NCBI GenBank assembly: GCA_001972305.1 | Contig: BDDD01005088.1 | Span: 1 to 64,000 of the forward strand | Length of the DNA: 64,000 nt | Direction of reading: 5' to 3' | Source: Cephalotus follicularis | Taxonomy: Eukaryota > Streptophyta > Magnoliopsida > Oxalidales > Cephalotaceae | Shown: piece by piece, positions 45,333 to 55,052 of the stretch | How the letters are laid out: every line of letters starts with the position of its first letter | Numbering within the stretch: the stretch's first letter is position 1 | Program-made: the position numbers and the translations under genes | The notes under the pieces: generated by a model | The model's input: the letters and a program-made list of their open reading frames with translations, nothing else | Databases searched by the model: none | What the model was told of the DNA's origin: nothing

Positions 45333-45579
45333 GCCTGTAACTTTGGTAGCTCAAAGACGTCGATGTCTTCTTCAAAAGGGATCGATGTCTTTCTTCAAAA
45401 GTGGCCTGTAACTTTGGTAGCTCAAAGATGTCGATGTCTTCTTCAAAAGGGATCAATGTCTTTCTTTACAACTGTCTTTTGCCTTTTGTGAATCTTTCTA
45501 ACATCTTGCACATTAAGTGAACTTTGTTAAATACAAATATGTTATCATCAAAACTAGGATTGAGACTAAAGCGTCAACA
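45333..45579 (-). repeat. 3' LTR remnant of J
   Basis: On the plus strand it ends AAGCGTCAACA at 45579 and matches the outer end of the right LTR (about 55910-56156), including two copies of the 71-bp unit starting at 45333 and 45404. The remaining ~850 bp are deleted. Confidence 0.9.
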
Positions 45580-46068
45580 ATCTCCTCCTTTTTGATGATG
45601 ACAAAAATTTTTCTCATAAAAATCATAATCATAGAACATAAGCAATATCAATTGAGCTATCTCCCATAATAAGCATAATTAAGCAATATCCAATATAGCT
45701 ATCTTCTTGAAAGGTTCATAAAAGAAAGTTCTATTGAATGATATTGAGCTCTATCTCCCCTTTTTGTGGATAGCATCAAAAAGATAGATGTAATTTGCTC
45801 CCCCTTAATAAGAGCGAGGGTAAAAAAAATTTCAATAACATCAATATCATCATAATATGATTAATAACATCTCAGTATCAAGAATCATCAATATATCACA
45901 CCATAATATCAACATTATAAAACACACTATTATGATATATAAAAGAAAACATTTCATAAACAAACACTTGTCTTATAACATAATAGAAGTTCAAAAATTA
46001 CATAACAACTTGTTTGATTACAAAAAAAACTTTTTAAAGCTATAACAGCAACAAACAGCAATCAAGAA
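45580..46068 (-). other. Polypurine tract and non-coding 3' region of J
   Basis: The minus strand has AAAAAGGAGGAGAT directly before the LTR start TGTTGACGC, the polypurine tract. Upstream, up to the stop of the extra ORF at 46069, the sequence is AT-rich with CATAATATCA-type runs. I see no gene. Confidence 0.7.
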
Positions 46069-47385
46069 TCAGCATTCAGGAGGAGGATCAGAATCATGAG
46101 AAGATTCATTGCCCGAGGTATCTTCGCATATGTCGATTTTCTTGGATGCAGCAAGCTTTCATTCCAAGCGCTTGAGATGTCTTTTGCTGACATGTAAGTC
46201 ATAGTAGATTGTGTCTTCTATTGTCTCAAAGTCGGATCGAATAGTCATGTGATCCTTTTCCAAATTTTCGAGGCACGAATTTACTTGCTAGAATTTTCCT
46301 TCAATTGATGCTTCCATCGAGTCGAACCTAGTATTCAATGCATCAAATCGAGCGCTCATGAATTCCATCATCCGATCATACTCACTGGTAGATGAAGAGC
46401 CATGAGTTTTAACAGGTGGTGCTTCTTGTGCTTCCCAATGAGGGAACTCTTCATGTTCTTCTCTCTAAATTTTCTGGCCTTGGTCACTTTTTGGACAATA
46501 AGTCCAATTGCCATCTTGTTTCTTCCATCCCATGCGATTCAAGGTGCTTTTGTTGTAGGTATCTTCCTTCTTCAGCTTAGTTCCAATCTCCCCTTCAAGA
46601 CGTACCTCATGGAATCGGAAGATTTTGGTTAAGATGCAACCAAAGGGAAGGACGGATTTCTTTTTAGTGAAAAAGCACGCACCATCGTGTGGAGCATAAG
46701 CAGTGGATAACAAAACTCGATTTTTGAAATGATGCACCACATTAGGAATGCTTGCATCCTAGTGAGTTTTGCATAACCACCACTGGTAGGAAGAAATTGA
46801 TGAACAATGAGGTGATGTAGAAGACGATGATCAACCGAGAGCTTGTTTGTGCAAAGGGCCATGTTGGGATGAATGTTTGGATCATTAGGGTAGAGAATTG
46901 ATAAAATGTTGTTTGGGTGAAAACCTTCCACTTCCGGCCATTTCTTGTATTCAAAGATATACAAGCCGTTGTGAGGAATATGAAGAATTGATGCAAGAAT
47001 ACTATTATTTAAGAAGATTCTTTGACTTTTGACAGTTGAAGATAGGGCAAATTCTTCATGAGGACTAGAAACAATCCTTAAGTTCATGTAAAACTCTTTG
47101 ATAAGCTTGACATAAAACATGTCCTGACTTTGAACTAAAGGAATGAGATGTAATTCTTCTAGCCAAGGAACAAAAGAAAATTCATTGGAACAAAAGGATA
47201 AATCTATGTTTTTTGTCAACAAATGCAACATTGCGAAGAGGAATTTCTTCTTCGGATTCAGAATCCGATTGAAGAGCGGGATCGGGGGAAGGTTCCCGAA
47301 TGTTAAGTTTCCTCTTAGAGCCAATTTTCTTAGGTTGGGAAGAGCTAGAAGCCTTCTTTAAGCCAGCAGTTATTGTTCTAGGCAT
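46069..47385 (-). pseudogene. Extra ORF of J (putative plant transposon protein type)
   Basis: Minus-strand ATG 47383-47385 (MPRTITAGLKKASSSSQPKK, acidic stretch SDSESEEE) leads, after a frameshift near 47200, into FSFVPWLEELHLIPLV, LIKEFYMNLRIV, LHIPHNGLYIFEY, LLHHLIVHQFLPTSGGYAKLT and MQAFLMWCI. A second frameshift leads to STLNRMGWKKQDGNW, and a C-terminal part (FDALNTRFDSMEAS, SHDSDPPPEC) with stops ends at 46069. It aligns along its length with K's ORF. Position after pol matches the env-like ORF of Sireviruses, but I see no membrane segment. Function unknown. Confidence 0.72.
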
Positions 47386-47579
47386 TTTCTCAAACAGTTG
47401 GGATGCACAACAAACAATAACAAAAAAAGGAAGATAACAGAAGTTGGAAGAAGAAGAGGCGAATTTGATAAAGAGAGATGATAGAGTAGAAGTTGTAAGA
47501 GTGATTAGAACGATTTTTTTAAAACAAATTGGACGGAGAAATTTTTTTCAGAAATGTTCAGGGTGAGGGTAAGGTGAGA

Positions 47580-47790
47580 GTGGAGAAGGGAGTCGACGTT
47601 TTTATGAAGAAAATCGATGTAAAAGACGTCGACATGATTACAAAGGCGTCGACGTGTTATTAAAAAATAATGAAAGGCATCGATAAGAAGAACAAGAAAA
47701 TGACGCGTTTTAAATATCATCGATGCATTATGAAAGAGATCAACGTGTTTCAAAGACATCGATGTCTTAGAAAAGAGATCGACGTTTTTT
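47580..47790. repeat. GACGTCGACGTC motif cluster inside J
   Basis: GTCGACGTTT, AAAGACGTCGACATG, AAGGCGTCGACGTG, GGCATCGATA, CATCGATGC, GACATCGATGTCTTA and GATCGACGTTT lie 15-40 bp apart between the RNase H stop and the extra ORF. It is the same motif type as in J's LTR, here in internal sequence. Confidence 0.75.
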
Positions 47791-47901
47791 GGTCAGAAAA
47801 TCAAGAAAATCAAACATACAACAGAACAAGTTTAAAAGCAAGATATTCAAACACATCTAACCATCTATTTAAGCAATCACAAACATAACCATCAAAAAAA
47901 T

Positions 47902-48098
47902 TTAATCAAGATCACACAAGCCAAGTTCTCTTCTAAATTTTGAAAAAGAATTTTCATCTAAAGGCTTAGTGAAAATGTCAGCAACTTGTTTTTCCGTAGG
48001 AATATATTCTAAAACAATATGTTCGTTTTCAACATGCTCTCTTAAAAAGTGATATCTAATATCAATATGTTTTGTCCTTGAATGATGAATAGGGTTCT
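47902..48098 (-). pseudogene. RNase H C-terminal end of J
   Basis: The minus strand encodes KNPIHHSRTKHIDIRYHFLREHVENEHIVLEY and ends IFTKPLDENSFSKFRRELGLCDLD with a stop at 47902-47904. This is the standard copia RNase H C-terminus. K separates it from the part at 51052-51507. No stop falls in this piece. Confidence 0.88.
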
Positions 48099-48543
48099 TG
48101 TTGACATTTATGTCTCAATCCTAAGTTTTGATGATAACATATTTGTATTTGACAAAGTTTCTTGATGGGCAAGAAAGATAAAAGATAAACAAACCAGCAA
48201 GAATTATGCAGAAAACTGCCCAGACCGTCGACGCCTAGCATTAAAGCGTCTGCGCTTTATCTGACTGTCGAGACAAGAACAAAGCATCTACCAGTGAAGC
48301 ACTTGGAGAATTGGGAATAACACTCCAAGCGTCGACGCTCAAATTCAAGCGTCTGCGCTTTGAGGCACAAAGCGCATGCGCTTAGTGCAAAGCGCCTGCC
48401 GTATCAGGCAGAGAAGAAATGGCAATTAAAATGTGCCTAAGCGTCGACGCCCACAGACTAAGAGTCAGCGCTTTATCTGGCGGTCGACACCAGCAATTGA
48501 ACACCTGCGCTTTAAACCAAGAATTCAAATTTGGGAGCCCCAA
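48099..48543 (+). repeat. Left LTR of K, 5' part
   Basis: 48291-48543 match 50357-50596 in the right copy with few changes, plus a ~17-bp difference near 48370-48390. The LTR stops at GAGCCCCAAC and the ORF leader follows. It holds GCGTCGACGC and GCGTCTGCGCTTT motifs (48228-48510). Confidence 0.85.
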
Positions 48544-48558
48544 CCTACAACTTCAATC

Positions 48559-49875
48559 ATGGTTAAAACCAAAGGTCTTGAGCAAGGGCAAGGATCCAAA
48601 GGCAAAAAGAAAACTGTTGGGAATAAGGGAAAGGGGAAAGCTACTGCAACCACCTCAACCACCACTCCTGAGGTGCCTCCCTCTCTCCCTAGATATCCAG
48701 AGGCCTACTTTAACAGAAAAATCCTAGTAGGTAAAGTTCTTGATTTTGATTTTTGTTCTAGGGAATGATTTCCCATAGTAAAATGGATTAGGTTTCAGGG
48801 ACTAGAACCACTTTTTTCTTTGCACAAAGCTAGTTATCCAGACCTAATGAAAGAGTTCTATGCAAGAATTAGTACTAGCTCTTCGTACTCTTCGGTTGGC
48901 ATAAGCACCACTGTCAAAGGAAAGTCCATTGATCTTGATTTAGGCGAACTTCATACCATCTTGAAAATTCCGAACCTAGGTGTTAAAGGCTGGAATCAAC
49001 GCACTTGGGTCACTGGCGATGGTTTCGATAGAATTGATTGTGTACGAACTTTATTTGGTGAGAACGCTGATCCGATTCAGCGAATGTACACTAGAAACCT
49101 ACCCCTGCACTATAGATTTCTGCATCGTGCGGTTTGCACGCACATTCTTCCTAAGGCCGGTGGGTTCGATGAGGTAACCCACATGGAAGCCTTCACTATG
49201 TACCATTTTATCACTAGCCGACCAATCAATGTTCCCTTTCTTATTGTAAAATATATGCATTCGATACATGACCGGGAGAATGCTAGGTTAGGATATAGCA
49301 ATATCATAACAAGGATTCTCGAGTGTTGTGGTGTCGACTTCACTGGAGAAGTGCACAATGACTTACAAAGTTCTGACAAGCTGGGAAAAGGAACCCTCGG
49401 AAGAATGGGGTTCAAAAATCACAAAAGGACAGGTGATTGGATTCCAAGAGACGAGGACTCAAATAGAATAGAGCAAGAGGAGGGTGAAGCCGAGGCAGGT
49501 GAAGAAGCTGAGAATGTACCTCTACAGATCGAACCACCGCCTCAACCGATTCCAGATGACCATCCTCCAAGAAATAGGACGGATGAGATGTTCGACGCAA
49601 TAAAAGGCATGCAGCAGAACATTAAGTGCATGAAGAGGCGACAAAAGAGATTTCTCAAGAGATTTGCTGATGCAAGCCTTATTGTGTATGATGGCCTCAA
49701 TCTCCATCCTCCAGCCACGACGATGATCCCCCGGATGATGCAGCCACTGATGATATGGAGGGTGATCTCGGAGGAGATGATGCGGGCACTCATATGGAAG
49801 ATTGAGCATGTGCATCACATTTTTTTTGTGTTCTGCATTTTCTGTTCTCTTGCATTTTTGGATATGTTCTTGTAG
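48559..49875 (+). pseudogene. ORF of K (putative plant transposon protein type), one stop
   Basis: A 438-codon frame broken only by TGA at 48766-48768 (DFDFCSRE-stop-FPIVKWIRFQ). The N-terminus is basic and low-complexity (KGKGKATATTSTTT). The domain follows: LEPLFSLHKASYPDLMKEFYA, LHTILKIPNLG, LPLHYRFLHRAVCTHILPKAGGF and VTHMEAFTMYHFITSRPINVPFLI. Then GTLGRMGFKNHKRTGDW, an acidic linker (EQEEGEAEAGEEAE) and a possible coiled coil (DEMFDAIKGMQQNIKCMKRRQKRFLKRF). It aligns with J's extra ORF. The last ~45 residues look frame-shifted. Function unknown. Confidence 0.78.
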
Positions 49876-50351
49876 TTTGAAAGTTCAAGCTTGTATCTTA
49901 ACAAACTCATTATGTAATGACTATGTTTTGGTGTTAATGCAATGAAGTTCACGTTTAAATGCTTTGGATTACTTTATAAATTACAGCTTGATATATCATA
50001 TGTTTAAATGTTGATGCTTTGAGCCTTGAAAGAAATGATTTGGTATGTCATTCAATTGTTTTAGCATGCACAGGCTTATATATTGATGCATACCTTAACC
50101 ATCTTTGTGCATGTTCATTTTTACTATGTCTTTTGCAACAGTTTCATATGCAAAATGTTTACAAGCTCATACCTTGTTCAAAATGGAAATGGTTTTAGTA
50201 ATGATGAGTTAACTTTGGGAGCATAGATTGTATGCTCAAAAGGCCTTTAGTCATAAGGTTGGATGTGTCCTTTAATCCCTTTTAAGATGATAACAAAAAG
50301 GGGGAGAATACTTGCATTACTTCAAAGTTTTAAAGAAAAAGGTTTGGGGGA
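49876..50351 (+). other. Non-coding 3' region and polypurine tract of K
   Basis: AT-rich sequence with GATGATAACAAAAAGGGGGAGA at about 50287-50308, the typical copia polypurine tract. The expected LTR start does not follow. Some 45 bp of unrelated sequence lead into the middle of the LTR at about 50352. Confidence 0.7.
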
Positions 50352-51051
50352 AAAAGCGTCTACCGGTGAAGCACTTGGAGAATTGGGAATAACACTCCAA
50401 GCGTCGACGCTCAAATTCAAGCGTCTGCGCTTTGAGGCACAAAGCGCCTGCCGTCTCAGGCAGAGAAGAAATGGCAATTAAAATGTGCCTAAGCGTCGAC
50501 GCCCACAGACTAAGAGTCAGCGCTTTATCTGGCGGTCGACACCAGCAATTGAACGCCTGCGCTTTAAACCAAGAATTCAAATTTGAGAGCCCCAACGGTC
50601 ACATGACCGTCGACGCTTTGAGGGAGTTCGTCGACGCTTTAATCGACTACAACAATTTCTGACAGATTTCAGTGGACATTCCATTAAGGAATTAATCCTA
50701 AACTAATCCCAACGGATCTATGATGAAGGAAGCTATATACAGACGAAAGTTTCTGAAGATAAAGAGGAGAACAACACAAGCAAATCAAGCATACAAACAT
50801 CATTCAAAGAAATCTCATTCAAGGCATTCAAATCAAAAAGCTCAATCAAAAGTCTTATTTTTGCATTTTAAGCCAAGTCATGTTCTCACTATTTTGAGCA
50901 ATCATATCTTGTAAAATTCAACCTTGTGAGAGGTTTAGTTACAAACACAAATTCTTTATACTTTGATTGTAATAGGGGATTGAACCCTAGAAAATTTGGG
51001 GAGTGAACCCAAAGTGAGTTGTAAGTGATTGAGGTCAATCACCAAGGTGTA
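50352..51051 (+). repeat. Right LTR of K, lacking its first ~190 bp
   Basis: It matches the left LTR from 50357 to 50596 and then carries the LTR remainder, including GTCGACGCTTTGAGG (50609) and GATTGAGGTCAATCACCAAGG near 51028. The latter resembles J's LTR (GATTGAACTCAATCACAAG, plus strand, about 55283, in opposite sense). It appears about 230 bp shorter at its end than J's LTR. Confidence 0.72.
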
Positions 51052-51507
51052 ACCGAATAGACAAATACTACTATTATTATCACATTTTATAGAGACATCT
51101 TTCACATAAACACCATAGTCTATCAATTGTTGCTTTCGCCATAAAATTTTTGCACAACAACTACCTACAACAATATATTCAGCTTTAGTGGTAGACAGTG
51201 CAACATAATTTTGCTTTTTGCTGAACCAGGAAATAAGCATACTTCCTAGGTATTGGCATGAGCCACTAGTGCTCTTGCGATCAACTTTATATCCGCCAAA
51301 GTCGGCATCCAAATATGAGTGTAAATCAAAACTAGAGTCTCGGGAATACCATAAGCCTAAAGTAGGTGTATATGCAAGATATTTGAGAATACGTATAACA
51401 GCAAACAAATGAGATTCTTTAAGGTTTGATTGAAAACGAGCACACAAGCAAATACTAAACAATATATCAGGTCTACTAGCAGTTACATACAATAACGACC
51501 CTATCAT
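51052..51507 (-). pseudogene. RNase H of J, main part
   Basis: The minus-strand frame encodes MIGSLLYVTASRPDILFSICLCARFQ, LKYLAYTPTLGLWYSRDSSFDLHSYLDADFGG, KSTSGSCQYLGSMLISWFSKKQNYVALSTTKAEYI and IKCDNNSSICL, the copia RNase H in order. It then runs into K. The apparent tail FGYTLVIDLNHL is K sequence. Confidence 0.9.
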
Positions 51508-51540
51508 GCTTCTATAAAGCTTTTGATCAACATGTTTACC

Positions 51541-52305
51541 TTATTCATCTTTGTCAAGCTTTGTAGAAGTGCTCATAGGAGTCTTACTTGTTTTAGCGTT
51601 CTCCATTCTAAACTTTGTGAGAATTTCTTTTACGTACTTAGTTTGGTTGATGAAGATTCCCTCTTTGGTTTGTGTAACTTGAAGTCCAAGGAAGAAGTTG
51701 AGTTCTCCCATCAAGCTCATTTCGAATTCTGACTTCATAGTATTAGAAATTTCCTTGCATAAAGATTCGTTAGTAGATCCAAAAATAATTCCATCTACAT
51801 ATATTTGTACTATAAGTAAATCATTGCCTTTTGATTTTGTAAAAAGTGTTATATCAACATTTCCTCGTTTAAAATCATTTTCAATCAAAAATATTGTCAA
51901 CCTCTCATACCAAGCTCGAGGGGCTTGTTTGAGACCATATAAAGCTTTGTTTAGTTTAAAGACATGGTTTGGAAAGAAAGGATCCTCAAAACCTTGAGGT
52001 TGTTCTACATACACTTCTTCTTTTATAAAACCATTCAAAGAGGCACTTTTTACATCCATTTGATACAATTTGAAATCTTTAAAACATGCAAATGCAAGTA
52101 ATAAACGAATATATTCTAATCTAGCAACAAGTGCATATGTTTCATCATAATCTGTACCTTCTTCTTGTGAATAACCTTGAGCAACTAATCTAGCTTTGTT
52201 TCTAACTATAATTCCTTGATTATCCATTTTATTTCTAAACACCCATTTAGTCCCTATCACAGAATGATCCTTACGTCTAGGTACTAAAAACCAAACCTTG
52301 TTCCG
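51541..52305 (-). pseudogene. Copia reverse transcriptase of J, active site altered
   Basis: A 239-aa open frame: GTKWVFRNKMDNQG, KARLVAQGYSQEEGTDYDETYALVARLEYIRLLLAFA, YQMDVKSASLNGFI, EVYVEQPQGFED, LNKALYGLKQAPRAWYERL and QIYVDGIIFGSTNE. The catalytic YVDD is YVDG: the second Asp is Gly at 51790-51792, which should abolish polymerisation. Upstream a single stop (52306) separates it from NRT...QEELNQF of the integrase C-terminus. A second stop (51541) precedes RNase H. Confidence 0.92.
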
Positions 52306-53075
52306 TTAAAACTGGTTTAATTCTTCTTGCATAGCTACTATCCAGTTTTCTTCCTTTTCAGCTTCTACAAAGTTCTTAGGCTCAAAGTGAGAAAGAAAAG
52401 CAACATAATTACAAGTATTTGCATTAGACCTAGTCATAACACCATGTTGAAAATTACCAATTATGGCCTCATGTGGGTGATCTTTAACTACTTTATATGT
52501 CTTATCTACAAGATATTGTTGGCAACTATCCTTAGATTCTACATCTATGTTCTCAGAAGGTTCATGAAAGTCTATGCTATCATGCATATGTGTACTTGAA
52601 TCATGTATCTCATCAAAAACAACATGCATAGACTCTTCTACTAGCAATGTTCGTTTATTGAAACATCTATAAGCTCTACTAGTAAGTGAATATCCAAGAA
52701 AAATACCTTCATCTGCTTTCGAGTCGAACTTACCATGTAGATCCTTTCCGTTGTTGTGTATGAAACACTTGCATCCGAAGGCACGTAAGTGACTTATGTT
52801 AGGCTTTCTCTCTTTCCATAACTCGTATGGAGTCTTTTTGAGAATTGGCCTTATCGATGTTCTATTTAAAATGTAACATGCAGTGTTTGTGGCTTCGGCC
52901 CAAAAGTACTTTGGAAGATTGTTTTTGCAAAGCATGGTTCTAGTCATTTCTTCTAAAGTTCTATTTCTCCTTTCAACAACACCATTTTGTTGAGGAGTTC
53001 TAGGTGTTGAAAATTCATGTTTAAAACCATTTTCAATGCAATAGTTATCAAAAATGTAGTACATGATGCGTTTTT
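52306..53075 (-). pseudogene. Copia integrase of J, N-terminal half deleted
   Basis: The frame begins near NYCIENGFKHEFSTPRTPQQNGVVERRNRTLEEM, which holds the catalytic Glu of D,D35E (VVER). KYFWAEATNTACYILNRT, TPYELWKERKPNISHLRAFGCKCF and FLGYSLTSRAYRCFNKRT follow, then the acidic linker to RT. The upstream neighbour is the protease tail (HNLSSISQLCDKNCRVIF, about 53078-53125). The HHCC zinc finger and both core Asp residues are missing, a deletion of about 150 codons. Confidence 0.87.
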
Positions 53076-53365
53076 GAAAATAACTCTACAATTCTTGTCA
53101 CACAATTGACTTATGCTCGAGAGATTGTGTTTGAGTCCTTTATCATGCAGTACATTAATAATAGTAATGTTTTTATTACCTATGGAACCGATTCCAATGA
53201 TTTGTCCTTTTGTGTTGTCTCCAAAGGTTACGTTTCCTCAGTATTTTGGTTCCCTGGTTACAAATAGGCTTTTGTTACCCGTCATGTGTTTGGAGCATCC
53301 ACTATCAAGGTACCACCGATTCCTTTTTGATGATGTCTTTAGATACATCTACAAATCAAGAGAGT
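53076..53365 (-). pseudogene. Copia protease of J (frame broken)
   Basis: The minus strand reads RWYLDSGCSKHMTG near 53280-53325, the copia protease site with catalytic DSG. NVTFGDNTKGQIIGIGSIGN and LKHNLSSISQLCDKNCRVIF follow. A frameshift and stop separate it from the gag frame, which ends at 53366. Confidence 0.82.
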
Positions 53366-54988
53366 TTAAGTAGAAGACTTTGGTACCCAAGTTTCTTTGG
53401 GTCCTGGGGGGTTAGTGATAAATGTTCCTTTTGGAACCCATATAGTTCTTAACTTAAACATTTTATTTTTCAATAATATATTTCCCGTATGCATATCATT
53501 TTTCATGTGATAATAGTTGTGTGTAGTGTGACCATTTTTATTGCAATAGTTACAAGTTATGCTAGATGAGATCCTTTTAATATCTTTCTTTTCAAGATAT
53601 TTTTGAAAATGCTTGACATTATTCATCTCATCATAACCTAGGCTAGCCTTGTTGAAACCACACCTTTGAAGTCCTAAAAGGTTGTCAAGTTTTTCACTAC
53701 TATTTGGAAATTTTGAAAATGTCTTCTTAAGAGCATCAACTTCTAATTTTAGGGTTTCGTTTTCTTTTTCAAGAGATATAGTCTTATTATCTAAGGATTT
53801 ATTTGATAGACATTCTATTTCATGTTTTAAATTAACATTCTCTTTATTAAGTGCTTTTATTGTCTTTTTGAGAGATGCATTTTCTTGACTAAACATTTCA
53901 AGTAATTCAAGAAGTTCACTTACCTCGTTTTCATCTTCATCTTCATCAAGATCGTCAATTGCCATTAATGCTAATTGTGCTACTTCTTGGTTCTCCTCTT
54001 CTTCGGAGCTAGATTCATCACTGTCCGACCATGTAGCTAGCATTGCTTTCTTCTTTTTGATTGTTTCTTTGGCTTTCTTTAACCTTGGACATTCACTTTT
54101 GTAGTGTCCGGGTTTGTTGCATTCGAAGCATATGATTTCTTCCTTCTTCGTTTCAGATTTTGAGGGAATTGACTTCTTAAAGTGTTTGCTGCCAAACTTC
54201 GTCTTTGATAAGAATTTTTTGAATCTCCTTGTTATTAAGGCCATCTCATCATCACTATCTTCTTCACTTGAATCCACTGTAGAAGATTTGAATGCTATGA
54301 CTTTCTTTTTCTTCTTGTCTTGTTCTTCATCATCTTCATGATTTTTGATAGTCATTTCGTGTGTCATGAGTGATCCAAGAAGTTCTTCAAGTGGCAAAGT
54401 ATTAAGGTCTTTTGCTTCTTCTATAGCAGTGACCTTAGGCATCCAACTCTTAGGTAGACACCTGAGTATCTTTCTAGCCATCTCACTATTAGTGTAGCAC
54501 TTATTTAAAGATTGCAGTGAGTTTATAATATTGGTAAATCGAACAAACATACTAGAAATATTTTCATTTTCTTTCATTGAGAACATTTCATATTCTCTTA
54601 CTAGCATATTTATTTTTGCGTCTTTTACCTGATTGGTTCCCTCATAGGTAACCTCGAGTCTATCCCACATCTCCTTTGTGGTAGCGCATGATGAGACTCT
54701 ATTGAACTCGTTAGAGTTTAAGGCACATATTATAACATGTTTAGCTTTAGCGTTTAGTTGTACCTTCTTTCTATCATCATCTGAATACGAACTTCTGGGT
54801 TTAAGGGTTTTGATACCTTCTTCTGAAATAAAGTGAGGAAGTTCAGGGCCGTCAATGATGATATCCCATAAGTTGAAGTCGAGAGCTTGGATGAATATTG
54901 TCATCTTGGCTTTCCAGTGACTATAGTTATTTCCGTCGAAAAATGGAGGCTTTGAGATGGACATACTATCTTTGTTTGACATATTCAA
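53366..54988 (-). CDS. gag: Gag of copia element J, uninterrupted, 540 aa
   Basis: ATG 54986-54988 lies about 65 nt after the LTR, as expected. The N-terminal copia gag domain is PPFFDGNNYSHWKAKMTIFIQALDFNLWDII, KAKHVIICALNSNEFNRVSSC, MWDRLEVTYEGTNQVKDAKINMLVREYEMFSM and RKILRCLPKSWMPKVTAI. Then come a charged stretch, the CCHC knuckle CFECNKPGHYKSEC (about residue 288), an acidic block, and a predicted coiled coil (LLEMFSQENASLKKTIKALN...). A second half-knuckle CNYCNKNGHTTHNYYH follows. Sirevirus Gag is similarly long with coiled coils. It is the only full-length gag without a stop here. Confidence 0.88.
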   Translation of the reverse strand: MNMSNKDSMSISKPPFFDGNNYSHWKAKMTIFIQALDFNLWDIIIDGPELPHFISEEGIKTLKPRSSYSDDDRKKVQLNAKAKHVIICALNSNEFNRVSSCATTKEMWDRLEVTYEGTNQVKDAKINMLVREYEMFSMKENENISSMFVRFTNIINSLQSLNKCYTNSEMARKILRCLPKSWMPKVTAIEEAKDLNTLPLEELLGSLMTHEMTIKNHEDDEEQDKKKKKVIAFKSSTVDSSEEDSDDEMALITRRFKKFLSKTKFGSKHFKKSIPSKSETKKEEIICFECNKPGHYKSECPRLKKAKETIKKKKAMLATWSDSDESSSEEEENQEVAQLALMAIDDLDEDEDENEVSELLELLEMFSQENASLKKTIKALNKENVNLKHEIECLSNKSLDNKTISLEKENETLKLEVDALKKTFSKFPNSSEKLDNLLGLQRCGFNKASLGYDEMNNVKHFQKYLEKKDIKRISSSITCNYCNKNGHTTHNYYHMKNDMHTGNILLKNKMFKLRTIWVPKGTFITNPPGPKETWVPKSST

Positions 54989-55039
54989 TTCCGTGGTGGA
55001 TCTTTGTAACCTCTAACAATTAAGAAATAAGGTTAACCG

Positions 55040-55050
55040 CTCTGATACCA
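55040..55050 (-). other. Primer-binding site of J
   Basis: CTCTGATACCA on the plus strand is the complement of TGGTATCAGAG. It lies two bases inside the LTR end at 55053. Confidence 0.88.
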
Positions 55051-55052
55051 AT

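Larger units (their letters stand above)
48099..51051 (+). mobile_element. Element K: non-autonomous relative of J, nested in J
   Basis: It interrupts J's RNase H between SSICL and KNPIHHSRTK. Its left LTR start (TGTTGAC...GTCTCAATCC, then TTTTGATGATAAC) matches J's LTR start read on the minus strand, so K and J are one lineage. Left LTR 48099-48543, one ORF, a polypurine tract, right LTR about 50352-51051. Gag and pol are absent. The left LTR lacks its 3' part and the right LTR its first ~190 bp. I find no clear target duplication, so the edges are approximate. Confidence 0.78.

Noticed and set aside
46069..47385. J's extra ORF as a true envelope gene
   Set aside because: Position fits the Sirevirus env-like ORF, but no signal peptide, membrane span or fusion-like segment is visible and the homologous K protein is soluble-looking.
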